DNA of 24,206 nucleotides from Ferrithrix thermotolerans DSM 19514 (GCA_945860575.1 CAMAQQ010000004.1:1-24206), one strand, 5' to 3'; counted from the first letter of the stretch, positions 1 to 8,427 are shown. A program made the numbers and translations. The notes: a model not told the origin generated them from the letters alone.

Positions 1-413
1 GATGAGAGTTCGCCGTGTCGGGTTGCGGCGCGCTCGTTTTCTGTGCCTGGTTGACCGCCCGAGAAGACGACCAGTGCCTTTGGATATTTTCGCCATAGGG
101 CCGAAGCAGCATTGACTCGGCGCGTGCTTTCGGTACCTAAAAAGTCTTCAGGTGGCGTCGCACCAACTTCGTAGCCGCCGCCCAATACAAAAATAAATTC
201 AGGCGACCAGTCGGCTTTCGGTGAAGACTCAGTGGCGAGAATCGTGTCAAAAATAAGAGTTGCCACACCAGTTGAGAGAAAAACCAGAATTGCGATACCG
301 ACGCGTGAAAGTAGTTTTACTGTGCGATTGATTTGTGTATTATTAAATTTCACAAAAATAGCTACTACTAACACGGCTACCAGTAGCCAAAGCGGATCAA
401 TTAGTGATCGCAT
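1..413 (-). CDS. DUF218 (YdcF/SanA/ElyC-like) membrane protein, partial
   Basis: Reading the minus strand from an ATG at 413 gives 137 open codons to the window edge, so the C-terminus is missing. The N-terminus has two hydrophobic segments (about residues 5-22 and 38-58). After them comes the DUF218 core: an FVLGGG stretch near residue 77, then an RRVNAA helix and a KALVVFSGGQPG segment, the usual order of this Rossmann-like family. Known relatives (ElyC, SanA, YdcF) are envelope proteins linked to lipid-carrier and cell-wall homeostasis; the substrate here is unknown. The start lies 8 nt after the stop of the glycosyltransferase gene upstream, so the two are probably translated from one mRNA. 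The family call is fairly secure; a role in polysaccharide assembly is inferred from context. Confidence 0.78.
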   Translation of the reverse strand, partial: MRSLIDPLWLLVAVLVVAIFVKFNNTQINRTVKLLSRVGIAILVFLSTGVATLIFDTILATESSPKADWSPEFIFVLGGGYEVGATPPEDFLGTESTRRVNAASALWRKYPKALVVFSGGQPGTENERAATRHGELS

Positions 414-421
414 CGCTTGAG

Positions 422-1153
422 TTAGAAGTAACTCTTATTAGATGACAGTCGAAACTTGAGGGTATGGATCAGTATTTTTATACCGTATTTGATGCCGTTA
501 ACCCGTGAGATTTCATCGCCGTAAAAAGTTGGTATTTCAATTTCAACGATTCGTTGTCGGGCACCGATCATTTGCAAAATAATTTGAGAATCAAAGTCAA
601 AATAATCCGAGTTTTTTAAGAAGTTGACTTTACGCAAAGCGGCAATACTGTATGCGCGATATCCACTGTGCCATTCGGTCAGTGAAACCTTTGCCAAGCG
701 GTTTTGCAATGTCGTCAAGATTTTGTTGCCGACAAACTTGTAAAGCGGCATACCACCCTGGCGTGCACCACCTTGGGTGATCATCCGTGAACCAAAGACG
801 ACATCGGCGCGACCAGAGACAATCGGCTCAACTATTTGGGGCAAATATTCTGGCGCGTATTGACCGTCACCATGCAGTAGCACCACCAAGTCAAGGTTTT
901 TCTCAAGCGCCCACTGATACCCAGTTTTTTGGTTACCCCCATAACCAAGATTGATTTCGTGGCGCACGATTGTTAAAGGAAGTTGCGAGTTGCTTTGATA
1001 TTGCAAACCAACATTGTGCGTGTCATCAGTGCTCGCATCGTCACACACCAAAATCGAGTCAATTTGCTTCGCGAACTCAAGTGGAATTCGATCGAGAACT
1101 TTTGCCAGCGTCCCTTGAGCGTTGTAAGCGACTATCAAAACACCAATTTTCAT
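422..1153 (-). CDS. GT2 glycosyltransferase, polyprenyl-phosphate sugar transferase type
   Basis: A 243-residue GT-A fold enzyme of family GT2, resembling DPM1-like dolichyl/undecaprenyl-phosphate glycosyltransferases. The nucleotide-binding start GVLIVAYNAQGT is at residues 4-15, the conserved Asp pair at 38-39, and the metal-binding DxD-type motif HGDGQY at 94-99, preceded by NLGYGGNQKTGY. No transmembrane segments are evident, so it probably acts at the inner face of the membrane, moving a sugar from a nucleotide donor to a lipid carrier. It sits 15 nt downstream of a GT-C membrane protein that could use the lipid-linked sugar, and 8 nt upstream of the DUF218 gene. The family is clear; donor and acceptor sugars cannot be read from the sequence. 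Confidence 0.9.
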   Translation of the reverse strand: MKIGVLIVAYNAQGTLAKVLDRIPLEFAKQIDSILVCDDASTDDTHNVGLQYQSNSQLPLTIVRHEINLGYGGNQKTGYQWALEKNLDLVVLLHGDGQYAPEYLPQIVEPIVSGRADVVFGSRMITQGGARQGGMPLYKFVGNKILTTLQNRLAKVSLTEWHSGYRAYSIAALRKVNFLKNSDYFDFDSQIILQMIGARQRIVEIEIPTFYGDEISRVNGIKYGIKILIHTLKFRLSSNKSYF

Positions 1154-1168
1154 GAGTGCTTCATTTTA

Positions 1169-2734
1169 CTATGGCCAATAAAAATTTAAGTCGTCGCGAC
1201 AGACACCCAAATCAAAAATTGTGCCCCAGGTATCCGCAAAAATCGGTGTGGCGCCCTGAGGCATTGATTCGGTGTTTGGCGTGCCATCGTTATACAAAGT
1301 GTTGTACCAAACAAAGTAACGATGACCACAACGCTTCTTTTGAGCGGCGTCAAGTTGGAATTGATTGAAAACTGGTGGTCGCTTCGTAATTGAAAAGAGT
1401 TGTTGTGGTTGGTTGCTAAGTATCAGACTTTTAGCGGGAAGAGTTTTTACAAATTCGTGTATGGGTAATTCTTGGAAGCCCTTTCCTGACCAGTGCCGTC
1501 CGTCGTTGCCAAACACCAGCGCATCTCTGGTCGCCGATGTGAGATGCAGACCAAATAGAGCGATAAAACCGGCGCCAATTATTAGTCGAATTTGTCTTTG
1601 ACTAGGGATTATTCGTTCAACTGCAATTGCGACGAGAATTGTCACTGGCACATAGATCGGAATGAGCATGCGGTTATCCAATGGCCCTAACTCAAAGTGC
1701 ACAAATCGATAAGCCGAAAAACATATATACAAAATTGAAATAGTTGCTGACAAAATCAAGAGGCTTATGTTCTGATTATTTCGGTTGTCTTGATCAGCGT
1801 GCTTGGTTGCTTTGAATTTTTTTATCGCGACGAGAATTAAAAGACCAACAACAATTATTAAAAATGTCACGCCTGCGAATTTGGCTGAATCCGGATAGTC
1901 AGCCCATGACATATATATTCCGCCCTCAAACGGTTTGGCAAGTACCCAAGTTCCCAAAGTTCCGGTCAGGGTTTTTAGTGGTTCAATTAGTGATCCGCCA
2001 CCTGGAGCACGAGCGCCGGTGAGAGTTCCGTCGATTCGTTCATTACGAATTAGCCACAACCAACACGGAATGAATGAAATTAAAAAACCAACTGAATTGA
2101 TAACCGCTGATCTAACAAATCCAAGTTGTTTACGATTTATGAAAAACGATGTAATCGTTAGTGCAACTGCAAAAACTGGACCAACATAACGAATAAAAAA
2201 TAATGCAGCCATCAGCAGGGGCATTAGTGCTGCTTTTGTATACGACATTTGTTGTAAAGAGACAAACATTGCGACTAGTAAAACTGCGAGAAATGGTGGT
2301 TCTGACCAGGCCATTGAGTATTGCCATAACAATGCCGGACTGAATGCGACGAACGCTGTGGTGGCAATTGTTATCGTGCGATTAATGAGTGCGTGTTTCA
2401 ATAACGCGAAAGTGATGGCGACGACAATAAATGCACAAGTTGCGTTCAATAACGATAAAAATAAATTTGCACTGAGCCCAACCGAGATACCGGCGGCAAT
2501 TAGAATTGAAAGCCCAGGTGGCCGAACTGTCATCGGTAGTCCAGTGACATCCAGTAAGCCACGACCGTTTGTGATGTTGGTTCCGACCGCGACATAATCA
2601 GTTGAGTCCCAACTCCAACCGACTCCAGATCTGTTTGATATGAGCGCCAGCACAGCACTGCAACTAGATAGTCCGACTGCCCAAAAATTTGATCTGACAA
2701 TAGTGCGGATACTGCTTATGACAGAAGCAAACAC
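1169..2734 (-). CDS. GT-C type integral membrane glycosyltransferase
   Basis: A 521-residue polytopic membrane protein with many hydrophobic segments through residue ~400 and a soluble C-terminal tail. The first periplasmic loop carries an acidic residue in WSWDSTDY (about 41-47), followed by RPPG (71-74) and WSEPPF (143-148). This layout is seen in GT-C enzymes related to GT39/ArnT, which use polyprenyl-phosphate sugars outside the membrane. The chosen start is GTG at 2734, because TAGAGT (a TANNNT -10) lies exactly 6 nt before it, as expected for a leaderless mRNA. It is the first gene of the minus-strand surface-sugar operon and divergent from the sugar dehydrogenase. The acceptor is unknown; a polymerase or flippase-like role cannot be excluded. 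Confidence 0.72.
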   Translation of the reverse strand: MFASVISSIRTIVRSNFWAVGLSSCSAVLALISNRSGVGWSWDSTDYVAVGTNITNGRGLLDVTGLPMTVRPPGLSILIAAGISVGLSANLFLSLLNATCAFIVVAITFALLKHALINRTITIATTAFVAFSPALLWQYSMAWSEPPFLAVLLVAMFVSLQQMSYTKAALMPLLMAALFFIRYVGPVFAVALTITSFFINRKQLGFVRSAVINSVGFLISFIPCWLWLIRNERIDGTLTGARAPGGGSLIEPLKTLTGTLGTWVLAKPFEGGIYMSWADYPDSAKFAGVTFLIIVVGLLILVAIKKFKATKHADQDNRNNQNISLLILSATISILYICFSAYRFVHFELGPLDNRMLIPIYVPVTILVAIAVERIIPSQRQIRLIIGAGFIALFGLHLTSATRDALVFGNDGRHWSGKGFQELPIHEFVKTLPAKSLILSNQPQQLFSITKRPPVFNQFQLDAAQKKRCGHRYFVWYNTLYNDGTPNTESMPQGATPIFADTWGTIFDLGVCRDDLNFYWP

Positions 2735-2740
2735 GATTGA

Positions 2741-2746
2741 ACTCTA
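2741..2746 (-). promoter_or_regulatory. -10 hexamer of a leaderless promoter (GT-C gene)
   Basis: Read on the minus strand, TAGAGT is followed by 6 nt and then the GTG start at 2734. This spacing would place the transcription start on the start codon itself. No clear -35 is seen. Confidence 0.5.
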
Positions 2747-2769
2747 GGCGGTTAAACCTATTTAGAACC

Positions 2770-2775
2770 TAGAAT
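2770..2775 (+). promoter_or_regulatory. -10 hexamer upstream of the nucleotide-sugar dehydrogenase
   Basis: TAGAAT, then 7 nt, then an ATG at 2783 that opens a 4-codon reading frame. The hexamer is 18 nt from the dehydrogenase ATG. No convincing -35 is visible. Confidence 0.45.
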
Positions 2776-2782
2776 TACATTT

Positions 2783-2797
2783 ATGGTTAAGAAATGA
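2783..2797 (+). other. Four-codon leader ORF (MVKK) overlapping the dehydrogenase start
   Basis: ATG GTT AAG AAA TGA. Its stop codon overlaps the ATG of the next gene (2794) in the arrangement AAATGA. With the -10 hexamer 7 nt upstream, a leaderless transcript would begin at this mini-ORF, and the dehydrogenase would then be reached by termination-reinitiation. This reading is an inference. Confidence 0.35.
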
Positions 2798-3987
2798 AAT
2801 TTGCTCAAGATGTAGTAGTTGTCGGTGGTTGTGGTCATGTGGGGCTTCCACTTGCGATTATCTTGGCCTCCAAATCTTTGAAAGTCGTTGCCTTCGATAC
2901 GAATGTTCAGGTTGTTGCAAAAGTCAATAGTGGTCAGATGCCATTTGATGAGCCCGGCGCTTCGGATGTGCTGACGAAGGTTTTAGCCACCAAGACATTT
3001 TCTGCGTCGAGTGACAGGAATGTCGTTTCAAATGCCGAGCATGTAGTAGTTGTCATCGGTACTCCCGTTGATGAGCACTTGAACCCAGATCCTGAGGCGG
3101 TACCGAATGCCGTGATTTCGTTGCTGGATGTTTTGAAAGACGGTCAACATTTGGTGTTGCGAAGCACTGTTTACCCAGGAGTAACAAAACTTGTCGAAAA
3201 AGTAATCACCAATAGTGGCAAAAAAATTGATGTGAGTTTTTGCCCAGAGAGAATTGCTGAAGGTAGAGCGGTTGAAGAGTTGATTGCGCTACCACAAATT
3301 ATTTCTGCAAGAACGACTGTGGCGGTTGAACGCGCCAAGAATTTGTTTGGTTGTCTGACAACAAATGTGATCGTGGTTAGCCCTGAAGAAGCAGAGCTTG
3401 CAAAATTATTTACAAATACCTGGCGCTACATTAAATTCGCGGCAGCCAATCAGTTGTACACAATCGCCAACGATTTTGGTGTTGACTTTGAGCGTGTGCG
3501 CCATGCAATCACCCATGATTATCCGCGAGCGGCAGATATGCCTGGAGCGGGGTTTGCTGCTGGGCCGTGTTTATTTAAAGACACGATGCAACTCGCGGCG
3601 TTCAACAACAATAATTTTACTCTCGGACATTCAAGCATGATGATCAACGAAGGATTACCTCTATATCTTGTTTCGCGAATTGAAAAAAACTATGACTTGA
3701 CCAAAATGACCGTCGGGATATTAGGTATGGCGTTCAAAGCCGAGAGTGACGATATTCGGTCAAGCTTGTCTTATAAATTGAAACGAATTTTGCGGTTTAA
3801 AGCAGAATCAGTGCTGTGTGCCGATTCACTTGTGCATGATGACGCCTCACTCGTTTCAGAAGATGAACTTCTTAAGCAAGTTGATCTAGTTGTGATCGGT
3901 GCGCCCCATCGGCGGTACGCATCTTTGAAGATTTCTCAGCCAGTAATCGATATCTGGAACATTCGCAAGCAAGGCGTATTGATCTGA
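2794..3987 (+). CDS. UDP-glucose/GDP-mannose dehydrogenase family (WecC/WbpA-like)
   Basis: A 397-residue NAD-dependent nucleotide-sugar 6-dehydrogenase, which oxidises the C6 hydroxyl of a UDP-sugar to a carboxylate. The Rossmann motif VVGGCGHVGLPLA is at 9-21, the conserved CPERIAEG at 150-157, the catalytic-region Lys in WRYIKFAAANQ (K214), and the catalytic Cys in GPCLFKD (C259). The CPER..EG form points to the UDP-N-acetylhexosamine (ManNAc/GlcNAc) subgroup more than UDP-glucose. The length is slightly short of the usual ~420. It heads a plus-strand operon with a GT2 gene (4-nt overlap) and an SDR epimerase, together making and using a uronic-acid-type sugar for a surface polymer. The exact substrate is not determined. 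Confidence 0.88.
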   Translation: MKFAQDVVVVGGCGHVGLPLAIILASKSLKVVAFDTNVQVVAKVNSGQMPFDEPGASDVLTKVLATKTFSASSDRNVVSNAEHVVVVIGTPVDEHLNPDPEAVPNAVISLLDVLKDGQHLVLRSTVYPGVTKLVEKVITNSGKKIDVSFCPERIAEGRAVEELIALPQIISARTTVAVERAKNLFGCLTTNVIVVSPEEAELAKLFTNTWRYIKFAAANQLYTIANDFGVDFERVRHAITHDYPRAADMPGAGFAAGPCLFKDTMQLAAFNNNNFTLGHSSMMINEGLPLYLVSRIEKNYDLTKMTVGILGMAFKAESDDIRSSLSYKLKRILRFKAESVLCADSLVHDDASLVSEDELLKQVDLVVIGAPHRRYASLKISQPVIDIWNIRKQGVLI

Positions 3988-4697
3988 CGCCACGGGTATC
4001 TATTGTCATTCCTGTCTATAACGAGGGTGAAAATGTTGAGCCTGTGTTGCGCCGCCTATTTGAGGCCGTCGATATTGAAGCCGAAGTATTGGTCGTTTAC
4101 GACGAAGCAAATGACACGACGATTCCAGCGCTGACAAAATTGCAACTTGAGTTTAAAAACCTGCGCTCGGTACAAAACACTTATGGTCGTGGGCCAGCCA
4201 AGGCAATTAAATTTGGCATCGATCAGGCAAGTGCCAAAGTAGTTGTAGTAACGATGGCCGACGGATGCGATGACGCTTCTCAAATTGCAGTGCTCACTCG
4301 GTTAGTCGAACGGGGTGTCGTTGTTGCTTGTGCGAGTCGATATGCAAAAACTGGGCAGCAAGTTGGTGGCCCACTGATCAAAGGTCTGATGTCAAAAGTT
4401 GCTGGATTAACTCTCTTTTACGGTGCGAGAGTCGGTACTCGTGATGCAACTAATTCGTTTAAGGCCTACTCAACAAATTTTGTTCGCCAAGTTGGAATTG
4501 AAAGTGATAAAGGTTTTGAGATTGGTATTGAACTCGTTGCCAAGGCGCGCCGATTTCGCCAGCCAGTCGCCGAGATTCCGACGATTTGGTTAGACCGATC
4601 TTTTGGTGTGTCAAATTTCAAGATCACAACTTGGTTGCCTCGTTATTTGAAATGGTATGGTTACGCATTCGGTTCAAAGAAAGTGATGTCGAAATAA
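3984..4697 (+). CDS. GT2 glycosyltransferase with a CTG start
   Basis: The GT2 entry motif VSIVIPVYNEGENVEPVL is encoded from about 3996 onward, upstream of the first conventional start in this frame (GTG at 4044). No ATG, GTG or TTG precedes the motif in frame. CTG at 3984 overlaps the previous gene's TGA as CTGA, mirroring the ATGA coupling common elsewhere in this window, and AAGG lies about 9 nt upstream. This gives 237 residues. A DxD-like ADGCDD follows a RGPAKAI segment, as in polyprenyl-phosphate transferases, and TRDATNSFKAY is the typical acceptor-side region. It lies between the sugar dehydrogenase and an epimerase. The alternative is a GTG start at 4044, giving 217 residues that lack the nucleotide-binding strand, which is unlikely. 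Confidence 0.8.
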   Translation: MTPRVSIVIPVYNEGENVEPVLRRLFEAVDIEAEVLVVYDEANDTTIPALTKLQLEFKNLRSVQNTYGRGPAKAIKFGIDQASAKVVVVTMADGCDDASQIAVLTRLVERGVVVACASRYAKTGQQVGGPLIKGLMSKVAGLTLFYGARVGTRDATNSFKAYSTNFVRQVGIESDKGFEIGIELVAKARRFRQPVAEIPTIWLDRSFGVSNFKITTWLPRYLKWYGYAFGSKKVMSK

Positions 4698-4699
4698 AA

Positions 4700-5725
4700 A
4701 TGTCAAAAGTTTTGCTTACTGGTGCTTCTGGTTTCATCGGTGGCTATGTCGTCGAAGAGTTGCTGAGTCGAGGTCACAATGTGGTCGGTTTAGATAACTA
4801 TTCGAAATATGGGCGAGTCACAAGAAGTTACGACAGTCATCCAAACTATAAATTGGTTGAAGGTGACGCCTGCGATGTAGAGCTAATGACTAATTTGTTG
4901 ATGGATTGTGATCATTTGATTGCCGGCGCGGCACTAATTGGTGGCATCAGTTATTTTCATGCTTATGCCTACGATCTATTGGCGACAAACGAACGAATCA
5001 TGGCGTCTACATGTGATGCGGCGATTCGCGCCCATCGGCAAGGCAAATTGCAGAAAGTCACCTATTTAAGTTCGTCAATGGTCTTCGAGAGTTCGCAGCA
5101 TTGGCCAAGTGTTGAGGGTGACCAACGCAAGATTCCACCACCGTTGTCGTCGTATGGTTTTCAAAAACTCGCCGTTGAATATTTTGCGCAAGCAGCTTTT
5201 GATCAATACAAATTGCCGTTTACGATCATTCGGCCATTTAATTGTGTCGGTGTGGGCGAGGGTCGAGCGCTCGGCGAAGTCGAAGTTCTTTCAGGCAATG
5301 TTTCGCTGGCAATGAGCCATGTGGTGCCCGACCTAGTGCAGAAAATTCTCAAAGGTCAAGATCCATTGCATATTCTCGGTACTGGTGAACAGATTCGGCA
5401 CTATACCTATGGGGGCGATTTGGCCAGAGGCATCGTGACATGCATGGAAAGCCCGAAGGCCCTGAATGAAGATTTCAATATCTCAACGGCTGAATCAACC
5501 TCGGTCTTGCAACTTGCCGAATTGATTTGGAACAAGATTCATAAATCGTCAAAGCCGTTCAATTATGTAAGCGACGAAGCGTACGAATATGACGTTCAAC
5601 GCCGAGTGCCATCAGTTGAAAAAACTAAGAGCATTTTAAATTTTGAGTGCACGACTTCATTAGACACAATGCTGGATGAAGTAATTCCGTGGATTCAGAT
5701 GGCGATCAACGAAGGCAAAATTTAA
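4700..5725 (+). CDS. NAD-dependent epimerase/dehydratase (extended SDR)
   Basis: A 341-residue extended short-chain dehydrogenase acting on nucleotide sugars. The Rossmann motif GASGFIGG is at 8-15, the Ser-rich strand YLSSSMVFE at 122-130, and the catalytic YxxxK at Y152/K156. A sugar-binding C-terminal half includes FNCVGVGEG and the TGEQIRHYTYGGDLARG signature. The start at 4700 is 2 nt after the preceding GT2 stop; an open frame continues upstream into that gene but holds no SDR sequence. The length and motifs fit GalE-like epimerases and 4,6-dehydratases. Which reaction it performs cannot be fixed; the neighbouring sugar dehydrogenase suggests epimerisation of a UDP-uronate or UDP-N-acetylhexosamine. 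Confidence 0.87.
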   Translation: MSKVLLTGASGFIGGYVVEELLSRGHNVVGLDNYSKYGRVTRSYDSHPNYKLVEGDACDVELMTNLLMDCDHLIAGAALIGGISYFHAYAYDLLATNERIMASTCDAAIRAHRQGKLQKVTYLSSSMVFESSQHWPSVEGDQRKIPPPLSSYGFQKLAVEYFAQAAFDQYKLPFTIIRPFNCVGVGEGRALGEVEVLSGNVSLAMSHVVPDLVQKILKGQDPLHILGTGEQIRHYTYGGDLARGIVTCMESPKALNEDFNISTAESTSVLQLAELIWNKIHKSSKPFNYVSDEAYEYDVQRRVPSVEKTKSILNFECTTSLDTMLDEVIPWIQMAINEGKI

Positions 5726-5735
5726 TTATAAAATT

Positions 5736-7328
5736 TTAAGGAACATTCGGTGCGATACACACGCGCTTATTTGGCGTGAGCGAAGTAACAATCCACTTTT
5801 CTTGGTTCAGCGACGGCGAAATCGTTACCGTCACTTGGGATCCACCGGGTATAGAAGTTTTTAACACAGAACTTGGGATATCGCCAAAGTTTCTGAAGCC
5901 GACCTCGATATCTCCGTCGGGCGAAGCAATTTCAGTGCTCTGACTTGGAAGAGTTACAAAGTCAAAGGCAATGACTCCTGCTTTGCAAGAAGATGCTGAT
6001 TCACGGGGTTGCGTCACGGCGAGAACTTCGGTCTCAAGCAGAACACGATCGACTTCAAAGCGAGTGGCTGCAGATGATGTGCGAAGCATGGCGATGTCTA
6101 GCGCGGGAGATGACTTGAGTGCGCGCAGAGCAGAAAAGTATCTATTGGCCACGATATCTGGGGCGCGAATTGGGTCGGGTTGATAGTCGGGATCAACAAA
6201 ACCACGCCGTGACTCAAGAACACTCAATTCAGCGCGGACATTAGATGACCAGTCTCTAAGCCAACTTGCGTGTGACTCAAGATGTGCCCAACCTGCAGTG
6301 ATTGACCAAATCGAAATTATAACTACGGCAACATTTAGTTGGGGTCGATTGAAACTTTTTGAAAACTCGACGCAAACCAAAATTAAAATTGGAACTGATA
6401 AGTAGATGTATCGGCTTGACTGTGGAGCCCAAAATTGCGCTCTGGATAGTGCAGTAAAAAACCAATTTATAAACAATACAGTCAGCAAACCGACTGACCT
6501 TGGCGTAACCAATTTTTTAAAATAACTCAAATAAATAATTGTTGAAATAAAAAATATTTCGAGAATAAAACCCCAGCCAAGCGAAAGACCAAAGATCGCA
6601 CTTAAGGTACCTGCGAATGATTCATTGGTGTAGCGTAAAGCGCCACTGAAATTTTCAGCTTTAAGATCACTTACGCCGTATTGAGAATACCAAATTAGCC
6701 ACAATGCAGTTGGCGCAATTACGACCCACCACGACTTGATGACTCTCTTGGAAGTTATTATCTCAACTGCTACTCCAGCTACTGCGGCAATACCAAAGCC
6801 AGCACTACCGAGAGAAAATAGCAGCGCAAACATTGCCCAAAGTCGATTCTTATTTGTGTCTCTATCGAGAAAGTAAATTGCCAATAGATAACCGACAAGG
6901 CTTGACATTGCGCCGATTTGAAATGGCCAAAGAATATTTTCAGCACCTGCACCTAGAAAAAGAATTAAAGTACCTAGGGTGATCGCCGCAATCTTGCCAA
7001 GTTTCTTCGCAACTAAAATTGCTAAAACTGATGCGACGAAAATATGAGCGAAATAGCCCGCCAATTGGTAGACGCCATAGTGATTTAGCCCGGCGATTTG
7101 TAGGAGTATCCAGAAAATCGTTGCTGGAAAAATTGAGAAATGGCTATTGTGCGGTTGAAGAAAAGTGTCTGGGTTGAACTGCCATCGGTTCAAAACGAAG
7201 TTCCACTCGTCATATTGAAATGTCCGACTATGTGAAATTGAAGCGAATTTGGCAATAGCGATAAAACATATTGCAACCCATAGCAAAACCTCAGTGCCTG
7301 GTTTTTTCTTTAAAAGCTTTACAATCAT
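5736..7328 (-). CDS. Polytopic membrane protein, GT-C glycosyltransferase-like
   Basis: A 530-residue protein with about ten or more hydrophobic segments up to residue ~350, then a soluble extracytoplasmic domain of roughly 170 residues. Near the N-terminus, after the first membrane segment, it has YDEWNF (39-44) and HNSHFS (60-65). Acidic and His residues in the first outer loop are typical of GT-C enzymes that use lipid-linked sugars. It starts with ATG overlapping the stop of the GNAT gene (ATGA), so the two are co-translated. Its end is 10 nt from the convergent epimerase stop. I recognise the GT-C layout but no named subfamily, and the C-terminal domain is unrecognised. Confidence 0.65.
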   Translation of the reverse strand: MIVKLLKKKPGTEVLLWVAICFIAIAKFASISHSRTFQYDEWNFVLNRWQFNPDTFLQPHNSHFSIFPATIFWILLQIAGLNHYGVYQLAGYFAHIFVASVLAILVAKKLGKIAAITLGTLILFLGAGAENILWPFQIGAMSSLVGYLLAIYFLDRDTNKNRLWAMFALLFSLGSAGFGIAAVAGVAVEIITSKRVIKSWWVVIAPTALWLIWYSQYGVSDLKAENFSGALRYTNESFAGTLSAIFGLSLGWGFILEIFFISTIIYLSYFKKLVTPRSVGLLTVLFINWFFTALSRAQFWAPQSSRYIYLSVPILILVCVEFSKSFNRPQLNVAVVIISIWSITAGWAHLESHASWLRDWSSNVRAELSVLESRRGFVDPDYQPDPIRAPDIVANRYFSALRALKSSPALDIAMLRTSSAATRFEVDRVLLETEVLAVTQPRESASSCKAGVIAFDFVTLPSQSTEIASPDGDIEVGFRNFGDIPSSVLKTSIPGGSQVTVTISPSLNQEKWIVTSLTPNKRVCIAPNVP

Positions 7329-7825
7329 GAAATTTTCTTGGCTAGCAAACTTACGGTGAGGCCTGGTTTTGAGTCCTGTTGTCCCACTTCGCGAAAGCCG
7401 ATGCGATTATGAAAACGAATCGAACCAAGATTCGGTGGGTTTAAGTTCACCTCACAAGTCAGCAAGGGCGCACAACGATCTTTGAGCATTCGCTTTTCAA
7501 CTGCCGCATAGAGTTTTGCGCCGAGCGATTTATCGCGCATTTGCTCACTTACGACAATGCGGTCTAAGTAAACAAAGTCTGTGTATTTTTGTGAGAACCA
7601 TTGATAGTTGACGCTCGTGTATGGTGCTCCAGGGGCGAATGTGATGCAGAATGCGTGCAGTGCACTATTGCCGATTGCAAACGAATAAAGCGAGTGTTCA
7701 ATCAGAAATTCAAGTTGAGTGCGGTCAATTTCTCCAACGGCTGGTGCGTTGAGATTATTTAACTCAAGTGCAGCGTCAATATCTGACGCTAAAAAAAGAC
7801 GGGGTTCGAGTTCATTGCGCGACAT
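7325..7825 (-). CDS. GNAT family N-acetyltransferase
   Basis: A 166-residue single-domain GNAT protein that would transfer acetyl from acetyl-CoA to an amine. Motif A is RIVVSEQMRDKSLGAKLY (89-106), ending in the pyrophosphate-binding loop RDKSLGAK. Motif B is the NPPNLGSIRFHNRIGF region (129-144), the usual family ending. It overlaps the following membrane protein by 4 nt (ATGA). Its start is only 22 nt from the divergent msrA start. The substrate is unknown; an acetylated amino sugar or peptide is possible given the polysaccharide neighbours, but generic GNATs of this size often act on unrelated amines. Confidence 0.85.
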   Translation of the reverse strand: MSRNELEPRLFLASDIDAALELNNLNAPAVGEIDRTQLEFLIEHSLYSFAIGNSALHAFCITFAPGAPYTSVNYQWFSQKYTDFVYLDRIVVSEQMRDKSLGAKLYAAVEKRMLKDRCAPLLTCEVNLNPPNLGSIRFHNRIGFREVGQQDSKPGLTVSLLAKKIS

Positions 7826-7835
7826 GAGTTTCCAA

Positions 7836-7841
7836 TATCAT
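7836..7841 (+). promoter_or_regulatory. -10 hexamer of a leaderless promoter (msrA)
   Basis: TATCAT followed by 6 nt and the ATG at 7848. A weak -35, TTGCGC, sits at 7815-7820 with a short 15-nt spacer. The site lies inside the 22-nt gap between the divergent GNAT and msrA starts. Confidence 0.5.
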
Positions 7842-7847
7842 TACGCT

Positions 7848-8426
7848 ATGAGCACTTCGCACTTTGTCCTTGGTAATTCAATGGTTGAACCGTGGCCAGA
7901 CTTGTCGCAGACCGCCATTTTTGGTCTCGGCTGTTTTTGGGGTGCTGAGCGTAAATTTTGGCAGTTAGACGGGGTCTATTCAACGGCGGTCGGTTACAGC
8001 GGTGGTACTACCAAAGATCCGAGTTACCGCGAAGTTTGCAATGGTGACACGATGCACGCTGAAGTTGTGCTGGTGGTTTTTGACCCAATAAAAATTTCGT
8101 ACGAGAAGTTGTTGCAAGTGTTTTGGGAGTCGCACGACCCGACACAAGGCATGCGTCAAGGTAATGATTTTGGCACGCAATATCGGAGTGCAATTTATTT
8201 CACCAATGCGGATCAAAAAGATGCCGCAATAGCCACTCGCGATTTGTTTCAGCAACGGCTGACACAAGCAGGCTTCGGCAAGATCACAACCGAGATCAAA
8301 GATTCAGCTGAGTTTTATTATGCCGAAGATAATCATCAGCAATATCTAGCCAAGAACCCGAGTGGCTATTGCGGCATTGGCGGAACGGGCGTCACTTGCC
8401 CAGTTGGCGTGACTAGGAATTCGTAA
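7848..8426 (+). CDS. msrA: Peptide-methionine (S)-S-oxide reductase MsrA
   Basis: Reduces methionine-S-sulfoxide in proteins and free methionine, using thioredoxin. With the start at 7848 it has 192 residues. The catalytic motif GCFWG carries the nucleophilic Cys at 29, and the conserved GYSGG, TYREV-like (SYREVCNGDT), HDPTQGMRQGNDFGTQYRS and YYAEDNHQQYL stretches follow in family order. The C-terminal YCGIGGTGVTC holds two further Cys (175 and 184), which are the likely resolving residues. The sequence closely matches the E. coli type. The start was chosen because a leaderless -10 lies 6 nt upstream; an in-frame ATG at 7824 would overlap the divergent GNAT start codon and adds no conserved sequence. 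It probably protects the protein pool from oxidative damage. Confidence 0.96.
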   Translation: MSTSHFVLGNSMVEPWPDLSQTAIFGLGCFWGAERKFWQLDGVYSTAVGYSGGTTKDPSYREVCNGDTMHAEVVLVVFDPIKISYEKLLQVFWESHDPTQGMRQGNDFGTQYRSAIYFTNADQKDAAIATRDLFQQRLTQAGFGKITTEIKDSAEFYYAEDNHQQYLAKNPSGYCGIGGTGVTCPVGVTRNS

Positions 8427-8427
8427 T

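Noticed and set aside
232..420. 62-codon plus-strand ORF at the left edge
   Set aside because: The minus strand encodes a DUF218 protein over the same bases, with recognisable family motifs.
7719..7847. Longer MsrA N-terminus from 7719 or 7824
   Set aside because: The 7719 version runs through the divergent GNAT gene, and the 7824 ATG overlaps the GNAT start codon. The leaderless -10 fits 7848.
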